A DNA stretch of 64,000 nt, from positions 4,030,001-4,094,000 of the forward strand of contig NZ_CP022464.2 of NCBI RefSeq assembly GCF_002234575.2, given 5' to 3'. Each line of letters opens with the position of its first letter. The stretch's first letter is position 1. This stretch comes from Enterocloster bolteae (GTDB lineage: Bacteria > Bacillota > Clostridia > Lachnospirales > Lachnospiraceae). Shown here piece after piece: positions 33,251 through 41,601 of this stretch. The position numbers and the translations under genes are program-made. The notes below the pieces were generated by a model. That model did no database searches and had not been told where the DNA came from. It saw only the letters and a program-made list of their open reading frames with translations.

Positions 33251-34393
33251 TTATTTTTTTGCTTTGTCTGTGGACAGCTCACCCACCGTGGTAAACTGGC
33301 AGCTGCTTTCCGCGGGATCCCCCACCTGTACCGGAAGAGAATCATCCATCTGCCATTGGTACCACCCTCCGTCATATACGGTCATATTGGTCATTCCGTT
33401 TTCATAGCAAATCAGAAACGGAATAGTAGCCCTCCATCCTGTGCCGCAATAAAAGGACAGCTCATTGTCAAGGGAAGCGCCAGATTCCTCCAGATAGCCC
33501 TTCAATACATCCAGGCCTGCTGTGGTTCCGTCCTCATTATGATAGGAACCGTCATCCGTATCATGTCCCCATACAGCACCTTCCGGTTCGCCTGCCCTGT
33601 CAATATATCCGTATCCGCTTGTTCCGCCCAGGAACTCGTCCCTGCTGCGGATGCTGACCAGCTTAAAGTTATCGTCTCCTGCCAGCTTGTCCTTAACCTC
33701 GTCAATGGACAGGATGTATTCAGGATGAACCGGGATATCCGCGCCAAACTCCCTGTCAGAGGGCTGCGGGGTATTAACGGTTTTCTCTGTTCCGTATCCG
33801 CTCTTAAGCCAGGCTTCATAACCGCCGTCCAGGCATTTTACATTCTCCACCCCTGCCCATAAAAGGGTAAATGCCACGCGGTCGTCCGCTGAATTCGTGC
33901 CCTTATCACTGTAGCAGATAACCGTTGTATCTTTTGTGATTCCGTATTCAGCCATCAGATCCTTTATCTCTTCCGGAGTCCGGATATTCCAGTACTCCTC
34001 CGATTCAATATCATCCGTATTCATATGGTAGGCGCCTTTAATGTGGCCTTCCTTATAAGCCGCCGCATCCTGGACTGTACCCCAGGCACATTCCAGAACC
34101 ATATAATCCTCTGATTCCTCCTGATTGCCGTCCAGAACGCTCTGAACCCAGTCTGGCGACACATAGACCTTCTTCTTTTCAACCGGATCTGCCTTTACCG
34201 CAGATGCTTCTGCGGCCGTCCCGCCTGCTTCTGACTTTGCCGCAGCCGTATCAGCGGTTGTCTCAGATGCCTTGCCGGCAGCCGTGCCGGTATCAGACTC
34301 ATCCGCGGCCCTTGACACATCCGTACCTGAGGAACATCCTGCTGCCAATAATGCGGCGGCGCAAATCGCAATGCCTAACCATCTTCTTTTCAT
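33251..34393 (-). CDS. Thiosulfate-sulfurtransferase-like double-rhodanese lipoprotein
   Basis: 380 residues. Lipobox LLAAGC near residue 20, an Ala/Thr/Ser linker, then two rhodanese domains in the TST/SseA arrangement. The first has ICYSDKGTNSADDRVAF near residue 155 and the second FYCGTGWRATIPF near residue 325, whose CGTGWR loop is close to the CRxGxT/R loop of active thiosulfate or mercaptopyruvate sulfurtransferases. It is the first gene of the minus-strand locus and has a promoter 70-100 bases upstream. It would act on the outer face of the membrane. Confidence 0.9.
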   Translation of the reverse strand: MKRRWLGIAICAAALLAAGCSSGTDVSRAADESDTGTAAGKASETTADTAAAKSEAGGTAAEASAVKADPVEKKKVYVSPDWVQSVLDGNQEESEDYMVLECAWGTVQDAAAYKEGHIKGAYHMNTDDIESEEYWNIRTPEEIKDLMAEYGITKDTTVICYSDKGTNSADDRVAFTLLWAGVENVKCLDGGYEAWLKSGYGTEKTVNTPQPSDREFGADIPVHPEYILSIDEVKDKLAGDDNFKLVSIRSRDEFLGGTSGYGYIDRAGEPEGAVWGHDTDDGSYHNEDGTTAGLDVLKGYLEESGASLDNELSFYCGTGWRATIPFLICYENGMTNMTVYDGGWYQWQMDDSLPVQVGDPAESSCQFTTVGELSTDKAKK

Positions 34394-34461
34394 AATCCTT
34401 CTCCACTCCCAAATTTATATTGATGTATCTGTTATGCTGCACATTCTATATTACCTTGATA

Positions 34462-34491
34462 ATTATAAAAACACCTGCTTGTTTTGTCCAA
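34462..34491 (-). promoter_or_regulatory. Promoter of the rhodanese/Ynj locus
   Basis: Minus-strand TTGGAC (34486-34491) and TATAAT (34462-34467) separated by 18 bases, about 70 bases before the ATG at 34393. Confidence 0.65.
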
Positions 34492-34650
34492 TCGGTGAAA
34501 TATATGCATTGAATGTTATGTATAGTTTTTTTCTATATGAGGCCTTATGGCTGTTGTTCTTCTATATTCCTATCTTTGACAGCAAAAGGACTCAATACTA
34601 CCTGAACACGAAAAACTCCAATGCCGTAAACCGGCTGAATCTATAACAAA

Positions 34651-34693
34651 ATAGCCAGAAGAGGCAGCGTAATTCGCCGTCCCTTCTGACTAT
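34651..34693 (-). terminator. Terminator of the ptb-buk operon
   Basis: Arms ATAGTCAGAAGGG and CCTCTTCTGGCTAT (minus strand, 34693-34681 and 34664-34651) pair with one wobble and one bulge, followed by TTTTGTTATAG. Confidence 0.7.
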
Positions 34694-34742
34694 TCTACCA
34701 ACTATTATATTAAAATAATACTCCGATCCCTCATCTGCCGCC

Positions 34743-35654
34743 TTAATCACAGATTAACTGCATCAGCGCAGCAAGCACTGTATGGTATTTATCGTCCGTG
34801 GAGTCTGTCCTGGAGCACATGATAACAGGAATCTTTGTCCCGTTTACAGTTCCCGCGGTCTTAAGTCCCGCAAAGAATGTCAGCGACTTTGTAAACATAT
34901 TGCCGGCATCCAGATCGGGTACAACCAGAATATCAGCATGTCCTGCCACCTCACTGTCTATGCCCTTTCGCCTGGCCGCATCCTCGGATACCGCATTATC
35001 CAGGGCCAGGGGACCATCAATAATACATTCTTTAATCTGGCCTCTCTTGTTTGCCATGGTAAGCATGGCTGCATGGACCGAACTCTCTATTTTGGGGTTG
35101 ACTACCTCCATCGGAGCCAGCACAGCTACCTTGGGGCAGTCTATTCCCGCCTTTTTTGCAAGAGCTGCTGCATTTTTTATTATCTTTATCTTGTCATCAT
35201 AATCCGGCGCAATATTGATTGCACAATCTGTCAATATCATGAACCTGCCCTGCCACTCAAACAAGGTCGACTGGCTTATCAGGGCATTGGCAGGAACAAA
35301 TCCTCTTTCCTTATTTAGGATTGCTCTCATAAATGATGCTGTGCTGATAATTCCCTTCATAGGGATATCTGCTTTCTTTTGCACTACCATGTCACATGCA
35401 TAGGCTGCAATTGCCTCATCCCCATCCATATCCGCAAACGTAAAATCCATATTCTGCCCTGTATATCCCATGTCCTTAAGCAGGCGCTCCGTCTCAGCCT
35501 GATGTCCAATAAGGACAGCCTTTGACAATCCTCTTTCACAGGCCTTTGCAACAGCTTCCAGCACATGACTGTCGTGGCTGCCCGCAACAGCGATTGTAAT
35601 TCTGCGCCCGCTTAAGCGTACTGCACTCTCAATATCCTTAAAACTGTTAAACAT
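34743..35654 (-). CDS. ptb: Phosphate butyryltransferase (phosphate acyltransferase)
   Basis: 303 residues. Ptb/Pta-family fold: AVAGSHDSHVLEAVAKA near residue 20, ADIPMKGIISTASFMRAIL, then VLAPMEVVNPKIESSVHA and a C-terminal VPDLDAGNMFTKSLTFFAG, all characteristic. Start at 35654 with GGGGGAGA 4 bases upstream; it overlaps the buk stop by 8 bases. It turns acyl-CoA plus phosphate into acyl phosphate, feeding the kinase. Because the operon carries its own 2-oxoacid oxidoreductase, the acyl group is probably the product of that enzyme rather than butyryl from sugar fermentation. Confidence 0.92.
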   Translation of the reverse strand: MFNSFKDIESAVRLSGRRITIAVAGSHDSHVLEAVAKACERGLSKAVLIGHQAETERLLKDMGYTGQNMDFTFADMDGDEAIAAYACDMVVQKKADIPMKGIISTASFMRAILNKERGFVPANALISQSTLFEWQGRFMILTDCAINIAPDYDDKIKIIKNAAALAKKAGIDCPKVAVLAPMEVVNPKIESSVHAAMLTMANKRGQIKECIIDGPLALDNAVSEDAARRKGIDSEVAGHADILVVPDLDAGNMFTKSLTFFAGLKTAGTVNGTKIPVIMCSRTDSTDDKYHTVLAALMQLICD

Positions 35655-36735
35655 GTTCTCCCCCCTGCTCCATAATAAGCAACGGCTGTTTTTTGCACAG
35701 TACCTCATAGGCATTTTCCGCCAGGGACTGCATCTCGTACTCGCCCGGATATCTTACAATAGGTGCGATAAATCCCACCCTTTCTTCTATGAATCCGGTC
35801 AGGCGTTCGGAATGAGCCATACCTCCTGTCAGGATGACTGCATCTACCTGTCCCGCAAGGACTGCTGCGCACGCGCCGATTTCCTTGGATACCTGGTAGG
35901 CCATTGCGTCCAGGACCATGGCGCATGATTCATCTCCTGACTCTGCCCGCCTTTCAACGGTAAGGGTGTCGCTCTCCCCCACATATGCCAGCATACCTCC
36001 TTCACCATTAACCCGGCGCATCATCTGCTTCTGTGTATATTTTCCGCTGAAGCATTCTGAAATCAGGCTTCCTACAGGCAGCCCACCGCTTCGGTTGGTG
36101 GAAAACGGCCCATCGCCCGCCAGTCCATTGTTGGCATCAACCATTTTCCCCCTTTTATGGGCTGCTACAGAAATCCCTCCGCCCATATGGACCACAATCA
36201 GGTTCAGAGAGCCGTAATCCCTTCCGGTTTCCTTTGCATAGTGTCTGGCAGCTCCTTTGTGGTTCAGTGCGTGGAAACTGCTTCTCCTCTCTATTTCTGG
36301 TAAACCCGAATATCTTGCCAAAGGTTCAAATTCATCTGTAACAGGCGTGTTGGCTGTCATGGGCCTGGCCCCATATCGGGCCAGGCGGCTAGCCAGGACA
36401 AGGCCCAGGTCACATGCGTGGTTGCCATACACCTCACTGGCCGATTCCTCAAGCATGACCTGATTAATCAAATAGGTCCCGCCTGTCAGCGGCCTTGTGT
36501 GTCCGCCCCTGGATACCACAGCTGCCAGCTTTCCTTTGTCTATGCCGTTCTCATCCAGGAATTTCTCTATCGCATCCATACGCATGTCGGCCTGTTTCCA
36601 TATGGAGTCATACTGTTTCAGTTCCTCTGACAGGTGGGCAAGGTTCGCCTTAACCATGCAGGTATCATTGATATAATACGCCACTTTGGTTGAGGATGAA
36701 CCAAGATTGATTACTAAAATCTCATATCTCTCCAT
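35647..36735 (-). CDS. buk: Butyrate kinase family
   Basis: 362 residues. ASKHA acetate/butyrate kinase: INLGSSSTKVAYY phosphate loop near residue 8, VSRGGHTRPLTGGTY, IVVHMGGGISVAAH near residue 190, and ILTGGMAHSERL near 305. The start at 36735 has GAGG 5 bases upstream, 7 bases after the preceding stop. It makes ATP from acyl phosphate supplied by Ptb. Branched-chain acids are also known substrates of this family. It closes the energy-conserving branch of the operon. Confidence 0.93.
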   Translation of the reverse strand: MERYEILVINLGSSSTKVAYYINDTCMVKANLAHLSEELKQYDSIWKQADMRMDAIEKFLDENGIDKGKLAAVVSRGGHTRPLTGGTYLINQVMLEESASEVYGNHACDLGLVLASRLARYGARPMTANTPVTDEFEPLARYSGLPEIERRSSFHALNHKGAARHYAKETGRDYGSLNLIVVHMGGGISVAAHKRGKMVDANNGLAGDGPFSTNRSGGLPVGSLISECFSGKYTQKQMMRRVNGEGGMLAYVGESDTLTVERRAESGDESCAMVLDAMAYQVSKEIGACAAVLAGQVDAVILTGGMAHSERLTGFIEERVGFIAPIVRYPGEYEMQSLAENAYEVLCKKQPLLIMEQGGEHV

Positions 36736-36742
36736 AGGCACC

Positions 36743-37624
36743 TCAAGCATTCATATCATCCAGCCGTTTTATCAAACGCCTGAAATGGTTCTCTGTATTT
36801 GCGGACATCAGGGCCTTTTCATCCTCTGTCATGTTTTTAAAACGCCCCTGCAGGGAAATGTACTCCTCTATGGGTTTCAGTTCCTTTGGCCTGTAATTAA
36901 CCGTTGTCCTGCCGTCTTCATATTCGTACAAAGCCCAACATCCTGTCTGAACCGCCTTTCTTGCCACCTCCACTGTTTTGGAAGAAGCGTAACGCCATCC
37001 TGTTGGGCACGGCGCATGGACATGGACAAGAGACGGCCCTTGTGTATCCTTTGCCTTCTGTACTTTTCTCCTTAAATCAGTCAGGTTGCTGATACTGGCA
37101 GTGGCTGCATAGGGAATATCATGGGCCATGGCAATACCCACAAGGTCTTTTCTGACTGTGCGCTTGCCCGCGGGTGTAGTTGTGGTGCTGGCAAACATGG
37201 GAGTGGAACTGCTGCCCTGGATTCCTGTGTTCATATACGCCTCATTGTCATAGCAGATGTAGAGGATTTTATCCCTGCGTTCCATAGCACCTGACAGAGC
37301 CTGGATTCCTATATCCACAGTGGCGCCATCCCCGGCAAACCCGATTACCGTGGTATGGTCATTACCCTGGGCAAGAAGTGATGCCTTAACCCCTGCTGCC
37401 GTGGAGGCCACATTTTCAAGGTTGCACTGATAACCAGCCACCTTTACAGATGTCTCAATGCCGCACCCGGAAAAAAGAGCCGCGCATCCGGGCGGAATGA
37501 TCAATATGATATCATCCCCCACAACTGAGAGAACATTCCGCATCACTATCTCCAGGCCGCATCCCGCACACGTGCTGATACCGTGGGAGACAGCCCCCTT
37601 TGATTCATGTTCCAGTTTATACAT
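36743..37624 (-). CDS. 2-oxoacid:ferredoxin oxidoreductase beta (TPP) subunit, second copy
   Basis: 293 residues. STCAGCGLEIVMRN near residue 18, TPP/Mg site GFAGDGATVDIGIQ near residue 95 and NEAYMNTGIQGSSSTP near 128. The length and the NTGxQ(S)S loop fit pyruvate/branched-chain (PorB/VorB) types rather than KorB. GGGAGG precedes the ATG, which overlaps the alpha stop by 8 bases. Works with the neighbouring alpha, gamma and delta subunits. Confidence 0.92.
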   Translation of the reverse strand: MYKLEHESKGAVSHGISTCAGCGLEIVMRNVLSVVGDDIILIIPPGCAALFSGCGIETSVKVAGYQCNLENVASTAAGVKASLLAQGNDHTTVIGFAGDGATVDIGIQALSGAMERRDKILYICYDNEAYMNTGIQGSSSTPMFASTTTTPAGKRTVRKDLVGIAMAHDIPYAATASISNLTDLRRKVQKAKDTQGPSLVHVHAPCPTGWRYASSKTVEVARKAVQTGCWALYEYEDGRTTVNYRPKELKPIEEYISLQGRFKNMTEDEKALMSANTENHFRRLIKRLDDMNA

Positions 37625-38816
37625 GCTGCACCTCCCTTAACTGCATGGCATCATCCCTCACATCTATCCACTGTGTGTATGTACCGGTACTGCCTTTGCT
37701 TATATCTATCATTTGACTGTATAGCCTGTGCAGTGTCATGTCTGAGACATCCCGTCCCCCCAGTCCCCCAATGAAGCTGACAATCTGGGACTGCTGCGTG
37801 CACAGGGCGCTCCTGATTTCATTGTACAGCGGGCCTCCCTGGCTTCCCAGGCCGCTGCTTCTGTCAAATACCCCGATTACCTTTTTACCGGCAAGGTACT
37901 TACCAATCAGCTCTGTGGGGAATGGACGAAATACGGACAATTTTAAAAGACCGGCCTTCTCCCCTCTGTCACGCAGCTCATCTACCACACATTTTGCGGT
38001 TCCGCACATGGAACCAAGGGCTACCAGCACCACCTCTGCATCGTCCAGCCTGTAAGGCTCGGCAATGGAAAGTTTCCTGCCAAATTTATGTTCAAATTCA
38101 TCCATGGCATCTTCCATTACACTAACAGAATCCAGCATTGCTACCTTTTGCTGGAATTTCATTTCCGTATACTCGTCCGAGGTTGTCAAATCACAGATAA
38201 ACATGGGGTCTGACGGATTCAAGTACAGATTTTTGGGAGTGTACTCACCAATATAAGCATCCACCTCATTCTGATCCGGCACATCGATCTTCTGCATGGA
38301 ATGGGATAGGAAAAATCCATCCAGGCAGACCATCACCGGAAGAAGGACCCTGCTGTCTTCTGCAACCTTATAAGCCATCAGCATAAAGTCCAGTACCTCC
38401 TGGCAGTTCTGACAGTAAACCTGCATCCATCCAAGGTCACGCTGGCTCATGGTGTCGCCGTGCTCACACCAGAGTGACCATGGGGATGCCACTGCCCGGT
38501 TCACCACAGGCATCACAATTGGCTGGCGGTTGCCCGAGGCCATGGTCAAAACCTCATGCATAAGGGCCAGGCCGTTGGATGCGGTTGCGGTCGCAGCGCG
38601 TACCCCGGCCATCTGGGCTGCCACGGTGGCAGACATGGCAGAGTGTTCTGACTCCACGCGGATATACTGTGCGTCAAGGGTCCCGTCCGCCACCAGGTCA
38701 CTGAGTTTTTCAGAAATGGAACTCTGGGGTGTAATCGGATATGCCGCGATAACCTTTACTTTGGCCAGTTTCATGGCTTCCACCGCCGCATAATTCCCAT
38801 CCAGCATTTTATACAT
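37617..38816 (-). CDS. 2-oxoacid:ferredoxin oxidoreductase alpha subunit, second copy
   Basis: 399 residues. AAYPITPQSSISEKLSDL near residue 27, then the TATASNGLALMHEVL segment, and a long C-terminal part (VALGSMCGTAKCVVDELRD and IGVFDRSSGLGSQGGPLY) typical of PorA/VorA. GGAGG is 9 bases from the ATG, which overlaps the delta gene. Defines the substrate pocket with the beta subunit; the sequence alone does not tell pyruvate from branched 2-oxoacids. Confidence 0.92.
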   Translation of the reverse strand: MYKMLDGNYAAVEAMKLAKVKVIAAYPITPQSSISEKLSDLVADGTLDAQYIRVESEHSAMSATVAAQMAGVRAATATASNGLALMHEVLTMASGNRQPIVMPVVNRAVASPWSLWCEHGDTMSQRDLGWMQVYCQNCQEVLDFMLMAYKVAEDSRVLLPVMVCLDGFFLSHSMQKIDVPDQNEVDAYIGEYTPKNLYLNPSDPMFICDLTTSDEYTEMKFQQKVAMLDSVSVMEDAMDEFEHKFGRKLSIAEPYRLDDAEVVLVALGSMCGTAKCVVDELRDRGEKAGLLKLSVFRPFPTELIGKYLAGKKVIGVFDRSSGLGSQGGPLYNEIRSALCTQQSQIVSFIGGLGGRDVSDMTLHRLYSQMIDISKGSTGTYTQWIDVRDDAMQLREVQHV

Positions 38817-39096
38817 TCTCCCCGCCTCCTTCCTCTACCATGGCAATACAATCCTTAGGACATTCATTGGCACAGACGCCGCATCCCTTACAATAGTCAA
38901 AATCTATCCTCACACATTCCTCTGCATCTTTATCTATGGTTATGATGTCTGACGGACAGTACCGTTCACATGTCCCGCATTTAATGCAGGAAGTGTAATC
39001 CACAACCGGGCGCTCCAGTCTCCACGACCCTGTCTTTCCGGCCGCAAATACAGTTGCAACCGGCCCCATCAGATGTTCAGCATTCCGTTTTTTCAT
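38809..39096 (-). CDS. 2-oxoacid:ferredoxin oxidoreductase delta (2x[4Fe-4S]) subunit
   Basis: 95 residues. Two clusters: CIKCGTCERYCP near residue 38 and CKGCGVCANECP near residue 65, with the N-terminal TGSWRLERPVVDY lead that is typical of PorD/VorD. The ATG at 39096 lies inside the gamma gene (20-base overlap) with a weak AGAAG site; translational coupling is likely. Passes electrons from the TPP centre to soluble ferredoxin. Confidence 0.9.
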   Translation of the reverse strand: MKKRNAEHLMGPVATVFAAGKTGSWRLERPVVDYTSCIKCGTCERYCPSDIITIDKDAEECVRIDFDYCKGCGVCANECPKDCIAMVEEGGGENV

Positions 39097-39625
39097 ATGC
39101 TTCTCTTGCTGCCTTAGCATTCTTTTCCCCCGCTTTCTTCCCAAATGTATCCATAATTGCATGTTCAATTGCATCAATACCCACAATTCCGGTCTTTGCA
39201 AGGGCGCCCAGCATGGAACCGTTAGGTATGCCCATTCCTATGTTGGTCTGCGCAATCCCGGTTCCGTCCGTATGGTAAACCTTTGCAAACCCCAGGGCAG
39301 AGTACCGCTCCACATCGGATTTCTTATGAGTGTTGAGAACAAGAATACTGTCACGGTGTATGCCGGCAGCTATATCAACTCCCTTATCAATCACAGAAGC
39401 ATCCATCACAACCACAACATCCGGCTCATACACAAAGCAGTTCTGCATCACAGGCTTGTCATCTGCAATAATACTTGTGTTGACAGGAGCTCCCCTCCTC
39501 TCATGACCATAGGCTGGTATTGTAATTGCAAAGTTCCCCTCGTACAGGGAATATGCCTCGGAAAACATCTTTGCCGCGGTGACAACCCCCTGTCCTCCAA
39601 GTCCGAAGAATTTAAGTTTAATCAT
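39077..39625 (-). CDS. 2-oxoacid:ferredoxin oxidoreductase gamma subunit, second copy
   Basis: 182 residues. FGLGGQGVVTAAKMF at residues 6-20 and IPAYGHERRGAPVNTS near residue 42, the PorG/VorG signature. Start at 39625 with GGGGAGG 6 bases upstream; a longer frame from 39769 overlaps the reductase gene and is not used. First of the four subunit genes (order gamma-delta-alpha-beta), the usual order for pyruvate and branched-chain enzymes. Confidence 0.92.
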   Translation of the reverse strand: MIKLKFFGLGGQGVVTAAKMFSEAYSLYEGNFAITIPAYGHERRGAPVNTSIIADDKPVMQNCFVYEPDVVVVMDASVIDKGVDIAAGIHRDSILVLNTHKKSDVERYSALGFAKVYHTDGTGIAQTNIGMGIPNGSMLGALAKTGIVGIDAIEHAIMDTFGKKAGEKNAKAAREAYEKTEC

Positions 39626-39644
39626 TTCTTTCCTCCCCAAAAGC

Positions 39645-40583
39645 TTACAAGCATATTTTGTTGTAATTACATTCAATGACCCTGACCAGAGCATAAACAC
39701 ATTCCAGCTTTGGTGTTTTAAGTCCATGCTTCTTCCCGATTTGTACCGCCCGGCCGCAGACCGCCTCAATTTCCGTGTTCCGTTTCAGAATACGGTCCTG
39801 CAGCATAGAGGTTTTATGGTCACCTGACATCTCAGGATCAAACACACTCTCAATAATCCCATGTACATGGGACTCACTGGCATTGATTCCTTCCGCCTTT
39901 GCCACCATAACAACCTCGGACGAGATGTCAAATAAAAGCTGCCGGCTTTCAGACAGGCTTCCCACACCGCCTACCGTCAGTCCGGTGATGGCCGTTGTCG
40001 TATTAAGGGCCGCGTTAAACGCCACCTTTTCCCATATATCAATGAGGACATCATCAGAGAGCATGGCATTGTGTCCCACTGCACACAGCAACCCCACCAG
40101 ACGGGCCGCTTTCTCCCTGGCGCCTTCATCCAGTGCCATCATCTTCGTGACACCGCTCCCCTTTAATTCCACCCGGCCTGGTTTTAAAAGATCGCTGGCA
40201 TAATTGGTCACACCTGCAATTACCGGATTATTGCCCGTGGCTTCTCTAATCGCCTCAATATTACCCAGGCCATTCTGAAGGGTCAGTACTGCTGTATCCC
40301 TGCCTATTATGGGAACAGCTTTCGTAATTGCGTCCATGGTATACATGGATTTTGTAAAAATGACCACCACATCTGATACAGGCATCCTGCTTATATCTGA
40401 CACGGCATTTACTTCCAGTGTCCGTTCCCCGCCAACTCCGTCTTCCACCACAAGGCCGTTGGCATTCATCTGATTCACATGCTCCTGCCACACATCGTAC
40501 AGCCATACCTGGGCACCGGCTTCGGCAAAAGCCACACCAAACCTGCAGCCCATTGCACCGGCCCCTATTATTGATATAACCAT
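39645..40583 (-). CDS. Ketopantoate reductase family (ApbA/PanE-like) dehydrogenase
   Basis: 312 residues. NAD(P) motif ISIIGAGAMGCRFG at the N-terminus, VVIFTKSMYTMDAI, LTLQNGLGNIEAI near residue 100 (Asn-Gly-Leu-Gly), and EKVAFNAALNTTTAITG with the family Lys/Asn near residue 190. Related proteins include biosynthetic PanE and catabolic 2-hydroxyacid dehydrogenases. Here it is locked in a catabolic operon 19 bases before the oxidoreductase genes, so it may run in the oxidative direction: 2-hydroxy acid (pantoate or similar) to 2-oxo acid. Confidence 0.85.
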   Translation of the reverse strand: MVISIIGAGAMGCRFGVAFAEAGAQVWLYDVWQEHVNQMNANGLVVEDGVGGERTLEVNAVSDISRMPVSDVVVIFTKSMYTMDAITKAVPIIGRDTAVLTLQNGLGNIEAIREATGNNPVIAGVTNYASDLLKPGRVELKGSGVTKMMALDEGAREKAARLVGLLCAVGHNAMLSDDVLIDIWEKVAFNAALNTTTAITGLTVGGVGSLSESRQLLFDISSEVVMVAKAEGINASESHVHGIIESVFDPEMSGDHKTSMLQDRILKRNTEIEAVCGRAVQIGKKHGLKTPKLECVYALVRVIECNYNKICL

Positions 40584-40677
40584 TCCAGCACCATCCTTTT
40601 ATACGGGAGACGGTACGCCCCCTCGCGCCCCGCCTCCATTTGATTTATCCGTATCTGCTCTGTTCTGACAGAAACCG

Positions 40678-41586
40678 CTATTTTTTCAGGAATCCTGTCT
40701 CTGTAACCTTGTCAAACCACCTCGCATACAGGTCCGGACGCCAGTCCGGGTTCTCCCATATGCCATTCAGGAAGGATTTCTTCACAATAGAAAGATCAAT
40801 AGTAGCCTTTGCAATGGTTCCCTCATCTGCGCCTTCCTCCTCAAAAGGAGTTCCTGCATAATAGAAAATATGGGGAGGCTTGCTTCCTGGGCCGATGATG
40901 CTGGACCCACCCATGAAATAAGTCGTTACATCCTTTCCGTACATATTAGAGGATACGATGAACATATCGTTGGTATGGGCATGGTATTCCAGGGAGCAGT
41001 TACCCGTGTATCCGCCTGCACCGCCGGACTCAGATGTTCCGATGGCAGTACAGTTGATGAACAGCCGGGCACCCATGGCCCTTGCATATCTGGTAATCTC
41101 CGGATAAGCGTATGTATCATAGCAGATCCCCACTCCAATGGTCCCCCATGGCGAGTCAAAGAGCATGGGTGTATCCCCCCGTACCGCCCAGTTCTGCTCT
41201 GCAAAGGGAAGATGTATCTTCCGGCAGCATCCGATTACCCCGTCAGGCCCGCAGACAGCCGCTGCATTGTAAACCTTGGACGTATCCTGTGCATCCCTCT
41301 CAGCCAGCCCGTATACAACATATATCCCGTACTTTTTCGTAAGTTCACAGACAGCGTCCGTGGATGGCCCGGGAACTGTCTGGGCAAGCCTGCGGTGCAT
41401 CTTCTCCTCTAAGAGTTTACCTGTTTCATCGTCATATCCGGTCAGTGCTGTCTCTGGAAATACAATCAGGTCGCATCCCTGTTTTGCCTGTGCCTCAATA
41501 TGTTCCAGCATCCGTTTCAGGTTATCTTCACTGTCTCCCCAGACAGGGTCAAAATTAACCGCCGCTATGGTTATGATATCCTTCAT
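40678..41586 (-). CDS. Carbon-nitrogen hydrolase (nitrilase superfamily amidase)
   Basis: 302 residues. All three catalytic residues of the superfamily are visible: Glu in VFPETALTGY near residue 45, Lys in CRKIHLPFAEQ near residue 122 and Cys in GVGICYDTYAYPE near residue 155. No glutamine-dependent domain is attached. GAGGAGG precedes the ATG, 15 bases after the MFS gene. It probably hydrolyses an amide taken up by that carrier, releasing a carboxylic acid for the dehydrogenase next in line. Family members include beta-alanine-type and pantetheine amidases, but specificity cannot be read from the sequence. Confidence 0.88.
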   Translation of the reverse strand: MKDIITIAAVNFDPVWGDSEDNLKRMLEHIEAQAKQGCDLIVFPETALTGYDDETGKLLEEKMHRRLAQTVPGPSTDAVCELTKKYGIYVVYGLAERDAQDTSKVYNAAAVCGPDGVIGCCRKIHLPFAEQNWAVRGDTPMLFDSPWGTIGVGICYDTYAYPEITRYARAMGARLFINCTAIGTSESGGAGGYTGNCSLEYHAHTNDMFIVSSNMYGKDVTTYFMGGSSIIGPGSKPPHIFYYAGTPFEEEGADEGTIAKATIDLSIVKKSFLNGIWENPDWRPDLYARWFDKVTETGFLKK

Positions 41587-41601
41587 CTTTAAAATCCTCC
41601 T

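Larger units (their letters stand above)
34394..34742. other. Intergenic region with promoter and terminator, no gene
   Basis: 349 bases between the ptb stop and the rhodanese start, both on the minus strand. It contains the ptb terminator (34651-34693) and the promoter of the rhodanese locus (34462-34491). No supportable reading frame was found. Confidence 0.6.

Noticed and set aside
34515..34646. Short plus-strand frame with a hydrophobic stretch in the ptb-rhodanese gap
   Set aside because: No ribosome site, overlaps no domain and sits next to the ptb terminator; chance or a relic too short to call.
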